DNA from: Paratrimastix pyriformis
Lineage: Eukaryota > Preaxostyla > Paratrimastigidae
Length of the DNA stretch: 64,000 nucleotides
Direction of reading: 5' to 3'
Assembly: GCA_027972325.1 (NCBI GenBank)
Contig: JAPMOS010000007.1
Coordinates: 372,501 to 436,500, forward strand
The translations under genes and the position numbers were made by a program. This document shows, one piece after another, positions 55,350-64,000 of this stretch. The notes under the pieces were generated by a model. That model saw nothing but the letters and a program-made list of their open reading frames with translations. It was not told where the DNA came from and ran no database searches. Within the stretch, counting starts at the first letter, position 1. Every line of letters begins with the position of its first letter.

Positions 55350-56930
55350 GGGCGCCGGCGTTCCGGTTGTTGCGGTGTCGTCAGGCCTGACTGCGGAACA
55401 GCGATTGGAACCAATGGGGAGAAGGAGACGAACGGCTCAACAGAATTTGAATCCCCACCCTTCTGGATTGAAAAAAGGAAGGAGAGTTTGACTAATAAGT
55501 GGTTCTGTTGGTTTGTGATGCCCGGGCCGAAAGTGGGGAGGGCGCACAAAATACAAGGATTCCAGGCGCAAAAACGCCCTCCGGGGGGGGGTCGAGGGAC
55601 CAGGGAGGAGGATGGGGAGGGGGAATGCGGGTGGTTGTTTTCGGTTCCAGGCACACAGCGTGCGAGAGATCGAAATCGAGAGGAACGATGCTGGGTGGGG
55701 GTGGGGGTGGTGGGTGGTGGGAGGGAGGGACAGAAGGCACATGAAAAAGAAGCAGTCAAACCAGAGACAGAGAACAGGAGCGGAAAGGGATCCCATTTGG
55801 ATCGATCGAAGCATCGGAGAAAAACCCCAAGAAAGAGAACACGCTTGGAACGGGGAAAAGGGGGGTGGCTTGCAGAGGTCGAGCAAGCGGGGCGTCGGGG
55901 GAGGGGCAGTCGGAACGTGGGGGGCGGCACAAGCGCGAGAAGGCTGTGGGCGGGGTGAACAAGAATTGGGGGCGATATGTGCGAGGAGAGGAGCCTGAGG
56001 GACGGCGGGTGCCACATGACGACGACGAACAAGCTCACAGGCGGCAAATCCGTCCGCTGCGCTCCGACAAGCGCGGACGTGCGAGGGGTGGAGAGAGGTG
56101 AGAGGCGAGAGCAGGAATGACGCGAGGGAGTGAGCAGGGGGCAGAGGAGACATGCAAAAAATGGGAAGGCGTGATAGAGACCGCCCCGAAGAGGGGAGCC
56201 GATTGATGAGGGGGGGGACGTACGAGCGAACCTCCGTCTCTCCCCTTCGAGGAACAGTCAGGCAGGGCCAGCGGGAGGGGGGGCCGGGGGGCACGCGACA
56301 ACGCACAGGCGGAAGCGGACGGGAAACACCAACGAGGTGGCGGACAAAGCAAGCCGCGGGAGGAAGGAGAAGCAGAAGCAGGAAAAAACCAACAACAACA
56401 ACAAGCAAACAACGAGAAACAAGGAGCGCAAAGGTTGAAACGGAGTGCAAAGCAGAGGGAGGGAGGGAAGGAGGGAGGTTAGTGAGTGGAAAGGCCATAT
56501 TTGGGGGTGAGGATTTGAGGAAGGAGGGGGGGTTGAGGAGGGCGAGTGCGCTGGAGGAAGGGGCAGAACAGGAGGAGGGCAGAAGAGGGCGGGGGGAGGA
56601 AGCGGGAAGCGGGAAACCTTCGGATGCCAGGAGGAAAGGGAGGCGAAAAAAAGCCACCACCTGCCTTGCCCCCCGACAGCCGAACGTGAGGGGGGGAGGG
56701 GGGGGGGGGTGTAGAGGGACGCGCGGTGGAGCGAGGGAGGAGGAACAACCAAAGAGGATGAGGGAGGGGGGGCGAGCGGGCAATCATGACCCGCCAAGAG
56801 CATAAGAAAACTCAATACACGACCCGACGCGCGCGCGCGCGCGCCGAGAGCGAACGGGACGAGAGAGCGGACGCTGCCAGGATCGCGGTGACGACCCAAC
56901 CATCGGGGCAATGGGGGGAACCCGGTGTTT
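55350..56930. other. Purine-skewed intergenic region upstream of the F-box gene
   Basis: 1.58 kb between the F-box start (minus strand) and the end of the ELAV-like gene (same strand). The plus strand is strongly purine-rich (GA, GGA, GAAG words), hence stop-poor pyrimidine frames on the minus strand, including one of 448 codons (55437-56783) and several of over 200. Their composition (Pro/Ser/Leu/Cys from CT-rich triplets) and lack of any motif suggest no gene. It also holds (CG)8 alternation near 56826-56843. Probably the 5' regulatory and untranslated region of the F-box gene plus the 3' UTR of the ELAV-like gene. Confidence 0.55.
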
Positions 56931-58419
56931 TTAGGACTGGGGCCCTGTGGCAAGGGCCCTCGGGGGCGCGGCGACGACCATGGGGATGGGCTGCATGCCC
57001 ATGCCGGGCGGGGCCGAGGCGGCCATCACTTGGCCCCCCTGGGGCATGACCATCCCCTGCTGGGCCGCCAGGTAGGCGGCCGCGGCCTGCTGCTGGATGA
57101 GCTGCTGGGTGGCCAGCGGGAAGGGCGACAGCAGCATGGGGGCCATGACCGGGGCCGCGATGGCCTGGGTGGCCATGGGCATGGCCATGGGCGGGGGGCT
57201 CAGGCCCGTGGGGACGGGCGACGTGGACTGGGCCAGCCCGCCGGGTGTGGCGGGCATGTGGGGCCGCTCCGACTTGAAGCTGACTTGGAGCTGGCGGTTC
57301 TTCAGGATGAACCCGTTCAGGTTGAGGACGGCGTTCTGGGCCTCGGTCGCGTGCAGCATGTTGACAAAGGCGTAACCCTGCCAGTCCCCAAAGAATGGAT
57401 CAGTCGGGGGTCGGTTGGGGGGCAGGCACACAGACTCGGCACTGTTGGGTGGCCTGGTCACGAATAATTTTGATGTTGCCAATGGCACCGAAGGGGGCGA
57501 ACATCCGATAAATGGTGGCCTCGTCGCAATCTGGGGGGCAGGAGTGGGTTGGAAATGGAGAAGGGTGAACAGACCACCAGAGAGGCCATAGACGAACAGG
57601 CAGCAGGCATCGCCGCCGCCTGAACCTTGCTGCTGCTGGAAGTACCCCGTCGGGGGAACGGGGGATGCAGACTGCTGGCCGCCAGCGGGGGCAGCAGTAG
57701 AGAAGAGGCCGCCACGCATGAGGACCCGCCGTTGCTTTTCGTGAAAACTCTCGGCGGGCTTCACCTGAATGGGCTTCGTCAGCCCTTGAGGAACGGTGTT
57801 GTTGAGCATCTGAATGGCGAGCTGGGCCTCAGTTTGAGTGCTGAACCGGACAAAACCAACGCCTGCGCGAGAGGGGGGGAAAAAATGTAATTCTAGGCAC
57901 TCAAAAAGCAGACCACGACCCTGGCCAGTGGCAGGATCAACGAGAACCTTCGAATCAATGATCTGGCCATACGGCGAAAAGAGAGACTCGAAGTTTTCCT
58001 TAACAAAATAAGGTGGGGCAAGGCCAGAAACGTAAAGGTTAGAGTTCTGGAGGAAAAAAATGTGACATAGGAATCGAATGGTCAAAAAAGGACCCACCTG
58101 AATTTCGGGAGACGATGGCCGGGCATACGAAAGCTTCAAACGTTTGTTGCCCAGGGGCTTCCCGTTCAGCTCAGCGATAGCCTTGGCAGCCTCTTCAGGG
58201 TGAGAATACTCAATAAATCCGTATCCCATTGCCGTACCCAAACGGCGATCCACCATCAGCTTAGCTGAGACAATTTCCCCGAAAGGGACAAAGAGGTTGC
58301 GGAATTCAGATTCAACGATCTTGAGATCAAAAAAGAGGAGATAAAATTATGACCACTTTCCTACACACCGTTGAAGGCAGATAGTTGATGATCAGCTTCG
58401 TCCCGGATTCTTGCTCCAT
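56931..58419 (-). CDS. ELAV/Hu-like RNA-binding protein, three RRMs
   Basis: Binds U- or AU-rich RNA to control stability or splicing. Exon 1 (58419-58369) gives MEQESGTKLIINYLPST, the ELAV-type TNLIVNYLPQ start. Exon 2 from 58319 gives IVESEFRNLFVPFGEIVSAK, then GYGFIEYSHPEEAAKAI and KRLKLSYARPSSPEIQ, the Hu-type end of RRM1. RRM2: NSNLYVSGLAPPYFVKENFE and GVGFVRFSTQTEAQLAI. A spacer rich in Gln/Gly/Ser follows. RRM3: CLFVYGL region, ATIYRMFAPFGAIGNIKII and GYAFVNMLHATEAQNAVLNL with NRQLQVSF. The C-terminus is Met/Gln/Pro/Ala-rich (LLSPFPLATQQLIQQQAAAA). RNP1 octamers GYGFIEY, GVGFVRF and GYAFVNM are intact. The long tail after RRM3 is unusual for ELAV and more CELF-like; the RRM1-RRM2 junction favours ELAV. 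Confidence 0.9.
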
Positions 58420-59047
58420 TCGATTTGGTCTGACCCCTAGAGAGAAACGCGTTCGTTTCGCCTCGGTTAGCGTGGCTGTCCGCTCCGCTTTCGGAAATCG
58501 TGGACAGATGGCCAGAGGTTAAATTGCCTTCGTCTCGGTGCCAACACGTTGTTCCACACGCCATCAGTCATGGGCTGAAATCATTGAGAACCTCTTTGCG
58601 AACCTCTTTGCGAACCTCTTGGACAGAGAACAGAATCTTGTTTCCGGCACAATTCCACCAATCCACAAACCCCATGAGAATCCCGTTAAAAGCCGATTGC
58701 GACCTCCTTCTCCAAAAGGACGGACATTTTTAAAAGTCCATACACACATCCACCACCAAACTTCTCCATGTGCCTTCCCTTCTGAGGTCGACTACACCAG
58801 AAAGGCAGTGGCCAGAAACCCTGCCACCACAGCTACACCGCTTGCAGACGGAGGAGATGGGCGATGTCGCTCGGATTCTCCATTTATTCTCTCCTTGTGA
58901 TTCTGCTCCATCGAAAGTGTAATGAAGCATCGCAGCCCGGTTTTTCGGCGCCCCCCTGCCCTCCCGGAATTGGGATCGGAATGTTTTCCCTGAGGCGGTA
59001 GAACCTCCGGAGTAGCTCGCTTACTGTCACCCGGCGAGACCTCAATA
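58420..59047. promoter_or_regulatory. Divergent intergenic region: ELAV-like / MMPL
   Basis: 630 bp head-to-head spacer of moderate GC. It contains nearly three copies of GAACCTCTTTGC (58587-58620). No TATA box or gene seen. Confidence 0.5.
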
Positions 59048-60986
59048 ATGGGCACCCCCTTGACGTTGTATGCGACCGATGCGCTCTTTCACTTCGTCAA
59101 AAGAAAGCCCGTTGCATGGACCATTTTCATCTTCTGGCTGATCGCCGGCAGCGTCTCGGGTTACTTTGGCCCACAATTTCTCGGGTACACCACCATGAGT
59201 ACGGATACGCACGCACCCGATGGCTCTCCTGGTCAACTTTCGGAGTTAATTTTGAAGGAAGAGTTCGGGAAGGTCGATCAAGGCGTTTTGCTGGTGATGA
59301 TCACACGGGACGATCACGAAGATGTGATCAACAATGCGACTCGCGACTTCACGCTGACCTTGAATACCACTTTCGCTGGTGAACGAACGGTGCTCGCTCC
59401 CATGGACGCCTACTTTGCGTACGAGTCGATGCCTCTCGTTGCCCAACAGTTTGTCTCCGCGAACCACACCGCCACCATCATCAGCCTTCACATCAACTCG
59501 ACCGATCTCGACTCGCTCTTCATTTTCAACGACAAACTGCAGGCATTCATCAACCACTGGGTTGACCACGAGCCGTTCGGGCAGGTGGAACACCAGCAGG
59601 CGGTCATCCTGGGCTTGCCGGCGATGGTGGAGGCAGCCAAGGATGAGGGCATGGCGGTCTGTGTATTCCCCACCTTCGGAAACCGAGTCGACCTAACCAC
59701 CACTGTCTCCAGAACCTCACCATGACCGACGCCATCGTTCTGCCGCTTTCGGTGCTGCTGCTTGCGCTCGTGCTGCGCAACCTGGCGGTGGTCATCATCT
59801 CCCTGTGCAACCTGGCCTGCAGCATCATGGTCTCCTGGACGATCATGATCCCCGTGGCCATTGCCACCCCCGTCGAGACGTTCACATGCAGGTCTGCCGT
59901 CATCCCCCTCCCCCCTCCCCCCGGTCCCCTCCCGTTGTCTGATGCTCACCCGTATCTCCCTCCTGGGGGGGATATCCACCCCGCAGCCTGATGGCCTCGC
60001 TGACGATCGGCATCTCGATCGACTACTCGCTCTTCATGCTGCTCCGCTACCGGCAGGAGATCTGCGAGAACCGGGCCGCCAACCTGGACGCCGTCCGGGT
60101 CATGCTCTACCGGGCCGGGACCACCGTCTTCATGTCGGGCTTCACCCTGGCCCTGACCTTCGTCGGGCTGCTCTTCTTCAAGTTCGACTTCATGCAGAAC
60201 ATGGTCCGGCCCCGCGCCCCTCCCCCGCCCCCCTCCCCGTCCTCGGGTCGGGGCTCTCATCCGGGGGGTGGGGGTGATGACGCTGGGGCGAGAGCCACCT
60301 AGAGTGGATGGAGGGTGGGTGGGGGTGGGTGGCGGCACCCACCAGGCATGGAGACAGCCCTGGCCAATGTGCCTCCGCGGCTGAGGACGGCGGACGCTCA
60401 GCATCAACCCCCTTCTTGCAGGGCATGGGCTGCATGTGCGCGATGGGCCTGTCGCTGCTGAGCAACCTGACCCTGACCCCGGCCCTGCTGGTGCTCTTCG
60501 GGGACCGGGTCTTCTCGCGGTGCTTCTTCGAGTGGGGGCCCCTGCTGCGCCGCTGCTGCCCCTGCTGCTGCCGCCCGTCCGCCCCCGCCGCCACCCCGGA
60601 GGACCCCGTGAAGGCGGCCGCCCAGGCCGAGGCCCCCGAGGACGGCCCGGCGGCCGAGGTGCGGGCCCTGATGGCGCGCCGCCAGCAGGAGCAGCGGCGG
60701 TCGTGTTGGTTCCGGTGTTCGCTGTGCTCGACCCGGCCCTGGGTGGCCGCCCTGATGGTCGTCGGGCTCCTGGCCGCCTGCGCACCGCTGGGCCTGCAGG
60801 TCATGGTCCGCCGGCCGGTGGGGCTGACTGGGCGCCTCGGGCGCGTGTGGTGCGTGGGTGTGTGGGTGCAGGAGGGGCGGTCGGGGGGGGTCGCTCTCCT
60901 CCCGTCCCCGTCAACCCATCCCATTGCCGACCCCCTGGCAATGTCCCTGCTTGCTCGGACCCTCATCCCCATTCTCGTCGTCGTCC

Positions 60987-61037
<51 letters not shown>

Positions 61038-64000
61038 GGACCTTGACCTGACCAGCGACGAGTCACAGACCCTGTCGGACGACTCGTACTTCGCCCAGGC
61101 CATGGCCCGCCTCAAGGCCGAGCTCTCCCCGGGGGCCACGTGCCCCTTCTACATGATCATGTCCGGCTGGACCCAGGACGGCCTCACCCGGGCCAGCATC
61201 CTGGGGGACGACCCCTTCGGGGCCCTGCAGGCCCTGGCCCCTGTGCTCGTCGACCGGTGCGGCCTGGCCGCCAGCGGAATCAGCAGCATCGCCGTGACGG
61301 GCGACCAGCAGATCCCGTGGGAGTTCGCCCAGGTGCTGCTCGACCCCGAGTCGGGCTTCATGCCCGAGTATGCCGAGGCCTACCGGTTCGGGTACAACCA
61401 GTTCACCAACCCCGGTCCGTGTCCCTGTGGACGAGTGATGACGACTGGATGATGACTGGATGTTGTTGGTTGCTGCTGATCCACCCCCCATCCCCACCCC
61501 CCGGTGCCCGCCCCACCTGAGCGTCCTCCCTCCCTCTCCTCCCCCTCCCCCAGTGAACACATCGACCCTGATGATGATCGAGACGCCCTTCGACCCGCTG
61601 GGCGAGCGGAAGGAGGCGCTGGTCGAGTGCATGCGCCAGGTGGCCGCCGATTTCAACCAGACCTACGACACGCCCCTCAACCAGACCCGGTCCGCACCCC
61701 CCTCCCCTCCCCTCCCCTCCCTCCCCCATACACCAACCTCTGCCACCGTCCCAGAGTTCCTCATTCGCACGTCTTTCCCCTCCGCCCGCCCGCCCGCCCG
61801 CCCGCCCGCCCGCCCGCCCGCCCGCCCGCCCGCCCGCTCGCCCGCCCGCTCGCCCGCTCGCCTGCCCATTGTCCCGTTGTCCCGTTGACCCGTTGACCCC
61901 CCCCCCCCCCCCCCCCGTGGGCCCCCCCCACAGGCTGACCTTCTACGCGGCCGGCCTTGGGGCCTCGCTGTACGACACGGAGAAGTGGTGCGTGTCCTTC
62001 TTCCCCTACATGATGCTCATCACGGGGGCCGTGATGCTGGTCCTGACGGCCTTCATGTTCCGCTCGGTGCTGGTGCCGCTCCGGGTGCTGCTCTCGATGG
62101 GGGTCACCCTGGTCATGTGCTACGGGCTCACCGTGCTCACCTTCCAGAAGGGTCTGCTCGACCCCGGCATCATCATCCCATCACCATCATCATCATCGCC
62201 ATCACCATCACCATCATCACCATCGTCCCATGTTTCAAGCATCATCACCATCATCACCATCATCACCATCATCATCCCCCCTGATCTCGTGGAAGACAGC
62301 TCTCATTCACCGATTGGATCAGTCCTTTGCTTCACACAGCTCTCATTCACGAGATTGTGCGGGTGGGATGGGATGGGATGGGATGGGATGGTGGGGAATT
62401 GGGGGCAGGCATCCTGAACTGGCTGGTGCCCCACTTCGCCTCGTCGGACAAGATCTTCTGGATGGTGCCCCTGGTGACCTTCTCCATCCAGATGGGCCTG
62501 GCCCTGGTCCGGCCACCACCCAACCACCCACCCCACCCACCAAACCACCCAACCACCCCTCGCACCTGCCTTGGTGTCGGGATCCGCGCTGCCTTCGGCT
62601 GGCTCTTCTCTCCCTCGGGTGGCTCTTCTCTTCCTCGGCTGGCTCTTCTCCCTCTTGCCTCTCGGCTGGCTCTTCTCCCTCTTGCCTCTCGGCTGGCTCT
62701 TCTCCCTCTTGCCTCTCGGCTGGCTCTTCTCTTCCTCGGCTGGCTCTTCTCCCCTCGGGTGCTCACTTCGTTTGGGGGGGGTGGTGTTGGTGGGGGGTCA
62801 TGCGGGGGGTCATGCGGGGGGGGCCGGTTCAGGATTACGATCTCTTCCTGTCGTTCCGCATCATGGAGTACCGCGAGAAGGGTCCGTTCCCCCCCCCCCC
62901 CCCCCCCCCCCCCCCCTGGCATGGCCCCCCACCCTCCCCCACCGCAGCCGCCAGACTGTCTGTCTGTCTGTCTGTTGCCTGGTGCGGCTGTGGGTGGGTG
63001 GGCGGGTGGGCGGGCAGGGTACACCAACCGGGCCGCGATCGTGAAGGGGGTCTACAACACGGGCTCGGTCATCACCGCCGCCGGCACCATCCAGGCCGTG
63101 GCCTTCTCAGGGTCTGCAGCCAGCCGCGACCCTCTCGCGCCTCCTGTGGCGGCGTGGCGGATGGCATGTGTATGTGTCTGTGTGTGTGCGTCTGTGTGTC
63201 TTACCCAACAGGCTCAAAGATCATCATGTCTGCGTGTGTCTGTGTGGGTGTCTGTCTGTGTCTGTGTCTGTGTCTGTGTCTGTGTGTCCGATCAGTGGCC
63301 CCCGTGTCCAGCAGCTGATCTCACATCGACCGCTCCTTCGTTCGCACGCACGCGCTTACCCTCCCGTCGATTGTTGCGCCCCCTCTTGCGCCTCTTGCGT
63401 CCCGCTGTGGCTGTCTGTAGGCGATGCTGTGTGCCGTGCGCCAGGATGATCCTGTCGAAGGCGGTCATGCTGAACTCGTTCTGTGGTGTGGCTGGGGTGC
63501 CGTGTGGCAGGATGATCCTGTCGAAGGCGGTCATGCTGAACTCGTTCGGCTTCATGCTGGCCGTGGCCGTCCTGCTGGACACCTTCGTCACCCGGACCAT
63601 CCTCGTGCCCGCCCTCTACGCCCTTCTCGGGCCCGCCGCCTGGTCTGGCCGTCCACCCATCCATCCGCCCATCCCATCTGCCACAGCCACCGGCACGCGA
63701 GACCCCCAGCCACCACAAGCCCCAAACGCCCCGCCCCGCCCCGCCCCGCCCCGCCCCGCCCCGCCCCGCCCCGCCCCGCCCCGCCCCGCCCCGCCCCTGG
63801 CCGGCCAGCATCCCCGTTTTCCCCCCCCCCCCCCCCCCCCCCCGGCGCGCTTTCATTTTCCGATCTGTGGCTGTTGCCTCTGCCGGTCCGTGCGTGCCCC
63901 TGGGGGCCGTGGCCGTGGCCGTGGTGCTGTGGCGGCTGTGGCGTCTGTGCTGCTCCGCGCCCTGCCCCCCCGCAGGTGGCCCAACCGGATGCCGCGCCCG
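59048..64000 (+). CDS. MMPL/RND-family transporter (runs to window edge)
   Basis: Large proton-driven exporter-type membrane protein, as in bacterial MmpL; substrate probably lipid or amphiphile. Start at 59048: MGTPLTLYATDALFHFVKRK, first helix VAWTIFIFWLIAGSVSGYF, then an extracytoplasmic domain (STDTHAPDGSPGQLSELILK). First transmembrane bundle: NLTMTDAIVLPLSVLLLALV, RNLAVVIISLCNLACSIMVS, SLMASLTIGISIDYSLFML with LRYRQE (the RND/MMPL Asp-Tyr motif), AGTTVFMSGFTLALTFVGLL and CAMGLSLLSNLTLTPALLVL. A Cys-rich cytosolic loop (RCCPCCCRPS) and a second domain (SDESQTLSDDSYFAQAMARL) follow. Second bundle: FFPYMMLITGAVMLVLTAFM, LVPLRVLLSMGVTLVMCYGL, NWLVPHFASSDKIFWMVPLV, QDYDLFLSFRIMEYRE, YTNRAAIVKGVYNTGSVITA, SKAVMLNSFGFMLAVAVLLD and TFVTRTILVPALYALLG, then WWPNRMP at the edge. 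Both halves are present, so it is nearly complete. Introns are rich in C runs and minisatellites. Confidence 0.9.
60988..61035. repeat. 48-nt C homopolymer at an MMPL 3' splice site
   Basis: Uninterrupted C from 60988 to 61035, ending in AAG directly before the exon DLDLTSDESQT. Longest homopolymer in the window, about twice the common length of the others. Confidence 0.97.
61786..61862. repeat. CCCG tetranucleotide array in MMPL intron
   Basis: About 18 units of CCGC/CCCG with occasional CTCG variants, followed by TTGTCCCG/TTGACCCG repeats and a 20-nt C run (61897-61916), all within one intron. Confidence 0.9.
62640..62760. repeat. 27-bp minisatellite in MMPL intron
   Basis: Three near-perfect copies of a unit combining GGCTGGCTCTTCTCCC and TCTTGCCTCTC, flanked by diverged partial copies. 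Confidence 0.88.
63727..63797. repeat. CCCCG pentanucleotide array in last MMPL intron
   Basis: About 13 copies of CCCCG within the 333-bp intron 63643-63975, followed by a 23-nt C run (63821-63843). Confidence 0.93.

Noticed and set aside
55437-56783. 448-codon open frame on the minus strand
   Set aside because: Composition is what a pyrimidine-rich strand gives by chance (Pro, Ser, Leu, Cys, Phe); it has no domain, no plausible splice structure, and overlapping long frames exist in other registers.

Overview
This is a GC-rich eukaryotic nuclear window, densely packed and intron-rich. Nearly every gene is broken by short introns (mostly 45-100 bp), genes lie on both strands, and gaps are usually below 1 kb. 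A centriole-type polo kinase, a candidate meiotic axis protein, a PHO80-type cyclin and a multi-membrane lipase point to a free-living, flagellated (at least ancestrally), probably sexual protist. An anaerobic GC-rich flagellate such as Paratrimastix would fit, but that is inference; nothing here proves the taxon. Most introns begin GTCTG or GTCCG rather than GTAAGT. Introns and gaps hold many G or C homopolymers, most of them 19-28 nt long and one of 48 nt.

Layout. 1-1890 (-): 3'-incomplete helical protein. 2002-3869 (+): PP2A B55 subunit. 4716-8951 (-): multi-membrane class-3 lipase. 9622-10720 (+): FolD-type folate enzyme. 10912-11888 (+): unknown protein. 12074-13784 (+): TrmO tRNA methyltransferase. 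13886-14783 (+): ubiquitin E2. 15762-16567 (+): tandem E2 copy without its catalytic cysteine. 16815-19747 (-): Rh-type ammonium channel. 19981-21812 (+): eIF4B-like RNA-binding protein. 22392-23515 (+): PHO80-like cyclin. 23757-25133 (+): aquaporin. 25755-27558 (+): secreted Gly-rich protein built from a mini-exon array. 27766-31322 (-): F-box/LRR protein. 32090-34040 (+): glucose-6-phosphate isomerase. 34181-37355 (-): SYCP2/Red1-like protein. 37349-44353 (+): PLK4 with a very long linker. 44452-44779 (-): cystatin. 44849-47768 (+): WDR18/Ipi3. 48249-55349 (-): large F-box/LRR protein. 56931-58419 (-): ELAV-like RNA-binding protein. 59048-64000 (+): MMPL/RND transporter, running to the window end.

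The genes form no operon or single pathway; this is ordinary chromosomal housekeeping with some lineage-specific genes. The most unusual items are: the Gly-rich gene, whose 13 repeat units alternate strictly between 57 and 54 nt on phase-1 mini-exons; the window-wide GTCYG donor; the homopolymer landscape; the degenerate E2 duplicate; and the PLK4 gene beside a divergent SYCP2-like gene. Several clearly conserved reading frames (PP2A B55, eIF4B-like, PLK4 linker) are interrupted by frame displacements in C-rich runs, which most likely reflect base-calling loss in homopolymers and should be kept in mind when using the translations. I saw no retroviral, Polinton or other virus-like element, no transposase, no rRNA and no convincing tRNA.
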